Assembly: GCF_002556545.1 (NCBI RefSeq)
Contig: NZ_CP022685.1
Span: 1,550,001-1,614,000 of the forward strand
From: Streptomyces formicae
GTDB lineage: Bacteria; Actinomycetota; Actinomycetes; Streptomycetales; Streptomycetaceae
Direction of reading: 5' to 3'
DNA: 64,000 nucleotides
Position 1 is the stretch's first letter; each line of letters starts with the position of its first letter. The notes under the pieces were generated by a model. That model saw only the letters and a list, made by a program, of their open reading frames with translations, ran no database searches and was not told where the DNA came from. The translations under genes and the position numbers were made by a program. Positions 29,606 through 38,911 of the stretch are shown piece after piece.

Positions 29606-31846
29606 TCAGCCGATGTCGAGCGGATCCACCCGAATCCGTACCGCGTCGGCCGCCCCACCGGCCTCCCGTGCCCCTCTGGCACCCCCGGCGCTCCTGGCAC
29701 CACCAGCGCCACCGGCACCTCTGCCGCCCTTGGCTCCCCTCGCACCCCGCGCCATCCGCGCCGCCTGCGCCGTCTTCAGTGAGGCGGCAAGCGCGGCTCC
29801 GCTGCCCGGTGGCACCCGGATCAGTACGCGTTCCCAGTGCTCCCCGGGCGGCGGCGCCCCGGGTCTGCGCGAGGGGCCCGGCGGTGCCTCCGCCACGGGG
29901 ACGGGGCCGAGGACCACCGCGTCCCCCGGCAGTTCGGCCCCGGCGAGGAATCCCGCGAGCGCCTCCGCGGTGCCCGACACCGCGGCCATCCGCGACACCG
30001 GGGGAAAGCTCAGCTCGGCCCGCTCGGCGAGCTCGCGCACCGCGTGCCCGACCGGGTCCCACCGCACCAGCGCCTGCACGGGCCGCAGCGTCGGCTCGGC
30101 GACGATCACCACCGTGCCGCCCACGCCCTGCGGACGTACGAGCGAGGCCGCCGAGATCCACCGCCGCAGCGCGTCCTCACCGGCCCGCAGATCGGGCCGC
30201 CCCAGCATGGCCCACCCGTCGAGCAGCAGGGCGGCCGCATAGCCGCCCTCCGCGACGGGCTCGGCCCCCGGCGTGCTCACCACCAGCGCGGGCGCCCCGG
30301 GAACCGTGTCGAGCACCTGCTCGCGCCCCGACGTCCGCACCGGCACGGCGGGAAACGCCCGCCCCAGCTCCTCTGCGGTCCGCCGCGCCCCGACGACCTG
30401 CGCCCGCAGCCGGAACCCCCCGCACGCGCCGCAGTGCCAGGAGCCCTCGTCCCGCCCGCACCACCCGCAGCACAGCACTCCGGTGCTCTCCCGCGCCTCG
30501 AGCGGCCCCGCGCAGTGTCGGCACCGCGCGGGCTCACGGCACCGCTCGCACGCGAGCCGCGGCACATAGCCGCGCCGCGGCACCTGCACCAGGACGGGCC
30601 CGTGCTTGAGCCCTTCCCGCACGGCCCGCCAGGCCAGCGTCGGCAGCCGCGCGGCCCGCGCCGCCTCGTCCCGCGCGAGGTCCCCGTCCCCCACGGTGCG
30701 CACCAGCGGCGCGGCCCCGCGCACCTGATCGCGGTCGGCGACGAGCGGCGCGGCCCACCCGCTCTCCACGAGCTGGGCGGCCTCGACGGTGCAACTCCAA
30801 CTCCCCAGCAGGAAGCCGCACTTGTCCCGCGAGGCCCGCAGTTCAAGCACCTCCCTGACATGCGGGAAGGGCGCGTGGTCGTCGCTGTGGCTGGAGTCCC
30901 CGTCGTCCCAGATGACGACGAGCCCCAGGTCCCGCACGGGGGCGAACATGGCGGCCCGCGTCCCGACGACGGCCCGCACGGCCCCGCGCCGCACCGCGAG
31001 CCACTCCGCGTACCGCTTCTCCTGCCCGGCGTCGGCGGTCAGCAGGGCGTGCCGCCCCTCGCCGAGCAGCTCGGTGAGCGCGGCGTCCACGCGCGCGGCG
31101 GGCCGCCCGGTCGGCACGACGACGAGCGCGCCCCGGCCCGAGGCCAGCGTCGCCTGCACGGCCCGCGCGATCTCCTCGGCCCACTCGGGCCCCGGCAGCG
31201 CGGTCCACACGGCCCTCGGCGCGCCCCCCGAGGCCAGCGCCCCCAGAAACTCGGCCCCGTGCCCGTACCGCCGCCAACTCCCCGGCTCCGGAGCCTCCGG
31301 CGGCGCGGGCGGCTCACCCGACTCCCGCGCCTCGGCCCGCGCGTGCCGCGGCGGCACGGCCAACTGCAACACGTCGGCGAGGCTCCCGGCATACCGGTCT
31401 GCCACGGCCCGCGCGAGCCCGAGCAGGCGCTCGTCGAGCACGGGCTCGGGCGATACCACCTGCGCCAGGGCGGCCAACGGCCCTTGATAATCGCTCTCGG
31501 CACACCGCTCGACGATGAACCCGTCGATCAGCCCGCCCCCCTCACGCCGCCCGTCCCGCACGTTCCGCGCCCCGGCCCCGAACCGCACCCGAACCCGCAC
31601 CCCGGGCTGCGCCACCGCGTCGAGCTCCTCGGGCACGGCATAGTCGAAGTACCGGTCGAGATGCAGCACACCCTTGTCCACCAACACCCGCGCCACCGGC
31701 AACTCCCCGGCCACAGCGGCCCCCCGCCACGTCCGCGGCTTGGCCCTCGGCACCTTGGCCTTGCGCACGCTGTCCCGAATCAACGCGAGCTGCTCGGGCG
31801 GTGCGCCCTCCGCACCACCGCTCTCCTGCTCGTTCTCGCTGCTCAC
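29606..31846 (-). CDS. priA: Primosomal protein N' (PriA), actinobacterial type
   Basis: This protein of about 746 residues (GTG 31846 with an AGGA site; the frame is open to 32020) has the N-terminal 3'-DNA-end-binding domain (VDKGVLHLDRYFDYAVPEEL). The zinc-binding region has paired Cys motifs (CERCREPARCRHC, CCGWC, CGACG). The helicase core is degenerate: no Walker A GxGKT is seen, and the motif II region reads VVIWDDGDSSHSD instead of DEEHD. Actinobacterial PriA proteins are known to lack detectable helicase motifs, so this is probably a structural loader in replication restart. Repeated GARGAKGGRG-type tracts mark the C-terminus. Confidence 0.88.
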   Translation of the reverse strand: MSSENEQESGGAEGAPPEQLALIRDSVRKAKVPRAKPRTWRGAAVAGELPVARVLVDKGVLHLDRYFDYAVPEELDAVAQPGVRVRVRFGAGARNVRDGRREGGGLIDGFIVERCAESDYQGPLAALAQVVSPEPVLDERLLGLARAVADRYAGSLADVLQLAVPPRHARAEARESGEPPAPPEAPEPGSWRRYGHGAEFLGALASGGAPRAVWTALPGPEWAEEIARAVQATLASGRGALVVVPTGRPAARVDAALTELLGEGRHALLTADAGQEKRYAEWLAVRRGAVRAVVGTRAAMFAPVRDLGLVVIWDDGDSSHSDDHAPFPHVREVLELRASRDKCGFLLGSWSCTVEAAQLVESGWAAPLVADRDQVRGAAPLVRTVGDGDLARDEAARAARLPTLAWRAVREGLKHGPVLVQVPRRGYVPRLACERCREPARCRHCAGPLEARESTGVLCCGWCGRDEGSWHCGACGGFRLRAQVVGARRTAEELGRAFPAVPVRTSGREQVLDTVPGAPALVVSTPGAEPVAEGGYAAALLLDGWAMLGRPDLRAGEDALRRWISAASLVRPQGVGGTVVIVAEPTLRPVQALVRWDPVGHAVRELAERAELSFPPVSRMAAVSGTAEALAGFLAGAELPGDAVVLGPVPVAEAPPGPSRRPGAPPPGEHWERVLIRVPPGSGAALAASLKTAQAARMARGARGAKGGRGAGGAGGARSAGGARGAREAGGAADAVRIRVDPLDIG

Positions 31847-32070
31847 AGCTGCATTCCTACCAGACCTCACTGACAGCGCCGCCCGCCCAAGATCAGAGTA
31901 GGCAGGCGCGACCATGGCCGATTCAGCTTTCTGGACACCCGGCTCACGGTCGGATTCCCTCCGGATGAGGAAACGGGAAACCCCACGATCCACCTTGCTC
32001 GGCCTTGTCGCCTGTCGCACGCTGTTTCGCGGCGCTCACCGACCGTTGGCCGGGAGTGACGGAGGTTGAA

Positions 32071-33363
32071 GTGCTGGAGAACGCAAACGACTTCGGGCAG
32101 GAACTGCGCGTGAGGCGCCTGGCTGCCGGGCTCTCCCTCGGACAGCTCGGCCAGCGGGTGCACTACAGCAAGAGTCAGCTCAGCAAGGTGGAGCGCGGCA
32201 TCAAACGGCCGACCACCGAACTGGCCCGGCTCTGCGACGCGCAGCTGGACGCCGGGGGCGGCCTCGCCGAGCTCGTGCCCACTCAGCGCTTGCCTTCACC
32301 GCTCTCCGGACCCGGTCACGACGATGAGGTGTGGTTGATGCATCTGAGCAAGGACGGCTCCAGCTCGTTCCAGCCCGTGGCACGTCGCAGCGTCATCGCC
32401 GCCGGAGCCTCGGTTCTGGTCATGCGGGTGAGCGACGGGCTCTCCCAGCCGGCATGCGCGGAAGGAGCATCGACGGCACTGGACGCGGCGCGCCTGCTCT
32501 TCGACCAATTCCGCCGCCTCGGGCAGGCATCCGGTCCAGGGAGCGTGCTCCCTCCGCTCATCGCGCAGACGCACAGCCTGGAGCAGCTCGCCGTTGGCGC
32601 CGACGTGCGTACGCGACGTGAGCTTCTCCTGCTGGCCTCGCGCTACGCCGAGTACGTGGGCTGGATGGCTCAGGAATCCGGCGACGACACGGCGGCCCTG
32701 TGGTGGACCGAGCGCGCGGTGCAGCTCGCGGAAGCCGGGGCGGACAAAGGGCTCGCGGCGTACGCCTACGTCCGGCATTCGCTGATCAGCCTGTACCGAG
32801 GCGATGTCTCCCACGCCGTCCAACTGGCTGCGCACGCGCTCAAGAGCAAGGCGTCGCCCCGCATCCTTGGGCTGGCGGCCCAGCACCTCGCGCAGAGCGC
32901 GGCTGTGGACGGGGACTACGGCACCTGCATGCGCAGTCTCGACCGGGCACGCGAGCTGCTGGCCCGGGACGCGGCAGAACCTGACCGGCCGGTGCTCGGT
33001 GCTTCCCACGTGCCGGACGTGGTCGCGATGTTCCGGGGCTGGTGCATGTACGACCTCGGCCGCCCCCGACAGGCGGCGGCGCTGCTCGACGTCGAGACGG
33101 AGAGGATTCCCGAGCACGCCTTCCGGACCCGGGCACGCTACGGCGTTCGACGGGCGCTGGCCCACGCGGCCGCAGGCGACATCGACCAGGCCTGTGCGGT
33201 GACGACGGAGATCCTTCCCTCGGTACGTCTGACCCACTCCGCGACGGTCGCGGCCGACCTCCGTCGGCTGTCCCACACGCTTCGGCGTCACGCCCGTAAC
33301 GCCGCGGTTCGCACGCTCACTCCGGACCTCACCGCCGCGGCGATCCGCACCACTACGTCTTAG
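32071..33363 (+). CDS. XRE-family regulator with TPR-like C-terminal domain
   Basis: This 430-residue protein (GTG 32071, GGAGG at 32061) begins with an XRE helix-turn-helix (FGQELRVRRLAAGLSLGQLG, then SKSQLSKVERGIKRPT). The rest is an all-alpha TPR-like region (LLLLASRYAEYVGWMAQESGD, LAAYAYVRHSLISLYRGD, LAHAAAGDIDQACAV). Such Streptomyces proteins are signal-responsive DNA-binding regulators. It ends 28 bp before the TIR gene on the same strand, so it is likely the first gene of the cassette, diverging from priA. It may control the operon or act as a sensor. Confidence 0.82.
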   Translation: MLENANDFGQELRVRRLAAGLSLGQLGQRVHYSKSQLSKVERGIKRPTTELARLCDAQLDAGGGLAELVPTQRLPSPLSGPGHDDEVWLMHLSKDGSSSFQPVARRSVIAAGASVLVMRVSDGLSQPACAEGASTALDAARLLFDQFRRLGQASGPGSVLPPLIAQTHSLEQLAVGADVRTRRELLLLASRYAEYVGWMAQESGDDTAALWWTERAVQLAEAGADKGLAAYAYVRHSLISLYRGDVSHAVQLAAHALKSKASPRILGLAAQHLAQSAAVDGDYGTCMRSLDRARELLARDAAEPDRPVLGASHVPDVVAMFRGWCMYDLGRPRQAAALLDVETERIPEHAFRTRARYGVRRALAHAAAGDIDQACAVTTEILPSVRLTHSATVAADLRRLSHTLRRHARNAAVRTLTPDLTAAAIRTTTS

Positions 33364-33391
33364 AACCACTACGTATCAGGGAGGACCAGCC

Positions 33392-34144
33392 GTGCACGAA
33401 GTCTTCATCAACTACCGCACGCAGGGCGGCAAGGAAGTCGGATACATGTGTGACGCCGTGCTGTCGGCCCGATTCGGTGCCGACAGCGTGTTCCTCGCGA
33501 AGAAGTCCCTCGACCCCGGTCGCAGGTACGCAGAGGACATCATCCAAGCCGTACGCCGCTGTCACGTCCTGCTCGCGTTGATCGACGAACACTGGCTCGA
33601 CGCCCCTGATGTGCGCCGCCCCGGCAGAAGGGCCCTGGACAATCCCCAGGACTGGGTCCGAAGGGAGATCGAGGCGGCCCTGGGCTCCGGCGCGCTGATC
33701 GTCCCGCTCTTCATCGGCAGGCGGGTGGAACAGCTCGATCCGAACCGCCTCCCCACATCATTGTCGGAGCTGGCGGAGCACCAGTACGCACGCGTGGAGT
33801 TGCACAGCAAGGACGAAGACCTGGCACGGCTCGGCGACCGTCTGGTGCGTCAGGTCCCCGAACTCGCGAAGCTGGACAGCCAGGGCCGACCGGATGCGCC
33901 GACGGAGTCCGCGCCGGAAACCAGCCTGCGCACGGACCACCAGAGCGGAGGGATCGGCCAGGTCGGCGGCTCTGTAGGGAGCTTCGTCAACGAGGCCCAC
34001 GGTCCGTTGCACACGGGGAGCGGCGACCAGTACCACGGCCCTCGCATCACTGGGGACGGCACCAACTACATCTCCGGAGACAACAGCGGTGAGATACGTC
34101 AGCGCTTCGGGTCCCGCCGACCGCGGAGGGACGACGAGCAGTGA
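33392..34144 (+). CDS. TIR-domain protein with C-terminal amyloid-like motif
   Basis: This 250-residue protein (GTG 33392; GGGAGGA upstream) has a TIR domain at about residues 1-135: box 1 VFINYRT, the BB-loop region FLAKKSLDPGRRYAEDI, and QDWVRREIEAALGSGALIVP. Glu92 of that last segment matches the catalytic Glu of SARM1 (DWVHKEIVTAL), so NAD+ hydrolysis is plausible. The C-terminal half is Gly/Ser/Thr-rich. Residues 196-214 (GSFVNEAHGPLHTGSGDQY) match the N-terminus of the next protein at 10 of 19 positions. A Gly-Asn-rich stretch, TGDGTNYISGDNSG, follows. Its stop overlaps the next start by 4 bases (GTGA). It is the likely effector of the cassette. Confidence 0.85.
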   Translation: MHEVFINYRTQGGKEVGYMCDAVLSARFGADSVFLAKKSLDPGRRYAEDIIQAVRRCHVLLALIDEHWLDAPDVRRPGRRALDNPQDWVRREIEAALGSGALIVPLFIGRRVEQLDPNRLPTSLSELAEHQYARVELHSKDEDLARLGDRLVRQVPELAKLDSQGRPDAPTESAPETSLRTDHQSGGIGQVGGSVGSFVNEAHGPLHTGSGDQYHGPRITGDGTNYISGDNSGEIRQRFGSRRPRRDDEQ

Positions 34145-36090
34145 ACGAGTTCCCGGGCTCGATCATCAACGAAGCCCGCAGCGCCGTGCACAGCGGAGAG
34201 GGCGCCCAGTACAACTTCTATGTCCAAGCCGCCGCCTCTCGACTGCGCGAGCAGGCCAGCAGGCGCCCGCTCGTGATCGCACGGGCCGACCGTGAACACC
34301 TCTACCGGCGATTCGTACCGCCGCCCCGCCTGCAGCAGGCCCGGCAGTTGCTCCACGACTCGTGCGCGGTGCTGCTCGACGGAATCCCGGGCAGTGGCCG
34401 TCGTACCGCCGCCTTGATGCTGCTCCACGAACTCCCCGATGCCTCCGGAAGTTTCCACGAACTCCCCGACACCTCTGACGACACGACGGCCTCGCCGCTC
34501 GACGTGCACGACATCCATCACGGCGATCGGCTCTTGCTCGACCTTTCCGAGGTGGACGAGTCGCGGTATCTGGGGATCCAGGAAGAGTTCTCCGACTTCC
34601 GCAGCCACCTCGCGAGGAAGAGCGCTCACCTGGCGATGGTCCTTCCGCACCACCTCAGTTACCTCCTGCGGGGCGAGCTTCGCCCTCTCACCGTGGGCAT
34701 GGGCCGCCCGTCGCCGAAGAGACTGTTCATACGTCACCTGCGGTGCGAGAACATCTCGCCGAGGGAAGACGAACTGAACGGTCCGGACCTCACGGCTCAC
34801 CTGGCCCGAGCGCCGATGCGCGACGTAGCGGCCCTGGCCGATCGCATCAGGCGCTGCCGGGACACTGCGGGAGCGGACCAGGGGTTCCCTCACTGGCTCG
34901 CCGAATCCCTGGCAGGCGCCGCGGACCACACCGCGCGCGTGGCGGCGGACATCTCCGCGGAGCAGAACGGCCGCAGGAAGGCGCTGCTGCTCTCGCTCGC
35001 GGTGTTCCACGGCACCCTCCCCAGCGCGATCCTCCAGGCGACGAACGGCCTTCTGACTGTTCTCGGCCATCCCCCGGACACCACTCCCCGGCTGGAGCAC
35101 AGCGACCTCCACGCGGAGCTCACCGCGATCGGTGCGGAGACTCTGCCGGACGGCCGCGTCCAGTTCCGCCTCCAGGGATACGACCAAGCCGTCCGGAACC
35201 ACTTCTGGACGTTCCTGCCGGACATCCGATGCCAACTGCGGGACTGGTTCAGTACCTGCCTGACGCAGACGGGGGCCGATCAGTCCGAGAGGAGCGCCGC
35301 CGTCGCCCGGTACGCCGAGCAGGGCCTACGGACCCATCGGCCCGAGGATCTGACATGGCTGGCCAAGCAGTGGACGCTGTCCACCGCCCGGGCCGACCTC
35401 CTGCCGGATGCCTCACAGGTACTCGCTCTCGGCCTCGCGGACGACCAGCACGGCCGGTTCTTCCGGCAGCAGATCTACGACTGGTCCAAAGACACGACGA
35501 CGAGTCCCGGGCTACGACGCGTCCTCATCCTGGTGTGTTCGGAAGCCATGGCACGCTCCCACCCGGATCAAGCCCTCGTCCGCCTGCACCACCTGGCACG
35601 ACGGAGCTCAGGAACGCTCGGAGCGGATGCCCGCCAAGCGGTGGTCGGCCTTGCCAGGACCGACAACCGGCTGTACCGCAGAATGCTGGACCGCTTGGCC
35701 ACGGGAATCGCCCAGGGGCATTGGGCCACTGATGTCGACTTGTTCCTGACCCTCGCCGACCCGGTACGCCTGATCCGCTCCCCCAGTGTGAGGGACAGCC
35801 TCGCCCTCGGATGGACCGGCGTACTGAACCGTCCGGCCGACTACTGGACCACGCGAACCGTGGGTTGGCTCAACGCCTGCAGTGACGGCCGCTATCGCGA
35901 TCCGGCTCTGGACGTACTCGTCGCCGCCTCAGCGACCGACGTCCGCGCCTCGGGCCGCCTGTACCGCGTCGCTCTCGACTGGTCGCGCGCCGACACGGGC
36001 GACACGTCCAGGCGCGAGGAGACCGTCTCCGACCTGCTGCGGAAAATCAATGCCGCTCAGGGCATCACGCCCTACAGCCACGCCGTCTGA
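34141..36090 (+). CDS. STAND-like P-loop protein with N-terminal amyloid-like motif
   Basis: This 649-residue protein (GTG 34141, site GGAGGG) begins with the motif GSIINEARSAVHSGEGAQY (residues 6-24), matched to the TIR protein. A P-loop domain follows: Walker A-like GIPGSGRRT (81-89), where the usual Lys is Arg, and Walker B-like LLLDL (131-135). The remaining ~400 residues are predicted helical-repeat (LHHLARRSSGTLGADARQAV and similar) and could be the sensor. A small duplication HELPD..HELPD lies at about 96-110. It is translationally coupled to the TIR gene. The call as an NLR/STAND-like sensor is inference; no close named family was recognised. Confidence 0.65.
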   Translation: MNEFPGSIINEARSAVHSGEGAQYNFYVQAAASRLREQASRRPLVIARADREHLYRRFVPPPRLQQARQLLHDSCAVLLDGIPGSGRRTAALMLLHELPDASGSFHELPDTSDDTTASPLDVHDIHHGDRLLLDLSEVDESRYLGIQEEFSDFRSHLARKSAHLAMVLPHHLSYLLRGELRPLTVGMGRPSPKRLFIRHLRCENISPREDELNGPDLTAHLARAPMRDVAALADRIRRCRDTAGADQGFPHWLAESLAGAADHTARVAADISAEQNGRRKALLLSLAVFHGTLPSAILQATNGLLTVLGHPPDTTPRLEHSDLHAELTAIGAETLPDGRVQFRLQGYDQAVRNHFWTFLPDIRCQLRDWFSTCLTQTGADQSERSAAVARYAEQGLRTHRPEDLTWLAKQWTLSTARADLLPDASQVLALGLADDQHGRFFRQQIYDWSKDTTTSPGLRRVLILVCSEAMARSHPDQALVRLHHLARRSSGTLGADARQAVVGLARTDNRLYRRMLDRLATGIAQGHWATDVDLFLTLADPVRLIRSPSVRDSLALGWTGVLNRPADYWTTRTVGWLNACSDGRYRDPALDVLVAASATDVRASGRLYRVALDWSRADTGDTSRREETVSDLLRKINAAQGITPYSHAV

Positions 36091-36110
36091 CACCGAAACC
36101 GGGGGCCACC

Positions 36111-37211
36111 ATGAGTTCTGGTCAGAAGACGATGACCGCCTTCGTCACCGTCATTCTCGGACTGATCCTCGTCATACTCGGCCTGAGCGCCAGCTGGCCG
36201 CCTTGGGCCTGGCCTGCCACGGCTGCGTTGCTCCTCGTCATCGCGCTGGTGACGCACCGGGTCCTGGACCAGGGATCGGACTCTCCCCCTCCGTACTTCC
36301 CTCCGGATCCCGACGAGCCGCTGCCGAGTCCGCAGCGTCAGGAGCAACGCGTCGCGTACGTCGCGCTGCCGAGCTCCGTCGCGGACTATGACTTCTCCTT
36401 CTCCGCCACTGTGCGATGGGCGCTGCTGGAGGCCCCCGATGACGCCCCGTACATCAATCCCGCGGGACTGGCGATCGACGCCGTGCTGCAGCGCGCGAGG
36501 GCGGTGACAGCTCAACAGCCGCCTCACCAGGCAGCGTTCGTGCAACATCAACTCGACGGGGCCCTGGGCACGATGCGGCCCGACGCGACAGGCCGCATCC
36601 TGGCGATGGCCCTGGACGTCTCTCTCCATCTCTCGGACATCGACCGCGACCGCCTCGCCAAGCTCTCCAACGTCCGCAAGGACGAGGACGTTTGGGAGCA
36701 CGAGCGCAACTACGAGCGGAGCAAGCGCGCCTACCTGGGCGATGACGTCCTCAAGGACCCCGGGAGCGCCGTGGTGTGGTGGCTCGCCAGGAACGACGAG
36801 AAGGTGGAAGGGGCCGTCGATCGCATCGGACTCCTCGCCCGGCTGTCAGCCGCGGCCAACAACGAACGAGTCGCCCCCGCCTTCGAGCACTTGGCGGCTC
36901 CGACGATGCCCGCGTTCGCGGCCTCCGCCTCGGAGGGAGGCCCTCGTTCGACACCGACGTGGGAACCGCTGGGTTTCTCGGCCCTGCCCGATGACGAAGC
37001 GGCCGACGAAGCACGGGAATCGCCACTCGACTCACTGCTGGCGTGGTTCGGCTTCTCCGCGGACGACGAGGACCTGGAGCTGTTCGCCGAGAGGGTCATC
37101 GATCTGGCGAGGGCTCATGGCAAGGCGGATGTCATCGATGAGGTGAAGCGCCGCTTCCAGCCCACCCGGCCCGACAGCGATGACGCGTCGCCGCCGGAGT
37201 ACGCCCCGTGA
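36111..37211 (+). CDS. Two-TM membrane protein with cytoplasmic domain, last gene of TIR cassette
   Basis: This 366-residue protein has two adjacent TM helices at about residues 9-27 and 32-49 (TVILGLILVILGL, ATAALLLVIALV). A Pro-rich linker (PPPYFPPDPDEPLPSP) then leads to a soluble, mostly helical region with a very acidic tail (FSADDEDLELFAERVIDLA). No known domain was recognised. ATG 36111 starts 20 bp after the STAND-like gene, so it is in the same operon. It could be a second effector, a membrane anchor or an immunity factor. A 14-bp hairpin terminator closes the cassette. Confidence 0.7.
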   Translation: MSSGQKTMTAFVTVILGLILVILGLSASWPPWAWPATAALLLVIALVTHRVLDQGSDSPPPYFPPDPDEPLPSPQRQEQRVAYVALPSSVADYDFSFSATVRWALLEAPDDAPYINPAGLAIDAVLQRARAVTAQQPPHQAAFVQHQLDGALGTMRPDATGRILAMALDVSLHLSDIDRDRLAKLSNVRKDEDVWEHERNYERSKRAYLGDDVLKDPGSAVVWWLARNDEKVEGAVDRIGLLARLSAAANNERVAPAFEHLAAPTMPAFAASASEGGPRSTPTWEPLGFSALPDDEAADEARESPLDSLLAWFGFSADDEDLELFAERVIDLARAHGKADVIDEVKRRFQPTRPDSDDASPPEYAP

Positions 37212-37217
37212 CGCGGC

Positions 37218-37248
37218 GGGGCCCGGCTCTCAGAGAGAGCCGGGCCCC
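37218..37248. terminator. Bidirectional hairpin between cassette and metK
   Basis: GGGGCCCGGCTCTC / GAGAGCCGGGCCCC, a perfect 14-bp stem with an AGA loop. It is followed by AAAA on the + strand and lies between convergent genes. Confidence 0.85.
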
Positions 37249-37277
37249 AAAACCCAGCGAAATCGCAGCAGCAGACC

Positions 37278-38486
<1,209 letters not shown>

Positions 38487-38911
38487 ATCGCTCCCTGTGG
38501 TTGCAGCGGCTGCTGGCTGATCATTGGTGGACGCACCGAGAGCTGCGCTCGGCGTCGTCCGTGACCAGTTTATCGGTCACACTCGTCCGCCGGACCACAT
38601 GTCTCGCCACTTGGGAGCCCTGTGACCTGCGGCACTGCATTGTGCGGTACGACGATCACCCTCCGCCAGACCGCCTCTCGCCCGTTTTTTTCGGATTTGA
38701 GGCGCCCGGTAGGGCGAAAATGACATTCAGCCCTGGCGATGGAGACCACGTCAAGGCATAGGTCGGAATGTGGCCAAGTTCCGCCGAGAGACGAAAGAAA
38801 GGAAAGAGACGGGACAGGAACAGGGCAGGAACGGGGGCGGCAACGGGAGGGGAAGCGGCGAGGAAAAGCGGACCGAATACATCCGCCCTCCCCTCGCCTC
38901 GTTTCGTCTCG
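38487..38911. other. Intergenic region upstream of metK with purine-rich tract
   Basis: The 425-bp gap has no credible gene. It contains the inverted repeat GTGACC-N8-GGTCAC (38561-38580) near the metK end. A G/A-rich tract (about 38785-38875 on the + strand, with AGACGAAAGAAAGGAAAGAG) is very unlike surrounding sequence and would be pyrimidine-rich RNA after coaBC. A T7 run lies at about 38685-38691. Confidence 0.55.

Noticed and set aside
31847..32070. Attachment site or integrase remnant at the edge of the TIR cassette
   Set aside because: No tRNA, direct repeats at both ends, integrase or transposase was seen, so a mobile-element origin is not supported by sequence alone.
38487..38760. 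Possible SAM riboswitch before metK
   Set aside because: No SAM-I, SAM-II or SAM-IV core motif could be found on the transcribed strand; only a short GTGACC/GGTCAC repeat.
38501..38761. 86-codon + strand ORF in the metK upstream gap
   Set aside because: No ribosome site, mixed composition, and it overlaps the metK promoter region.
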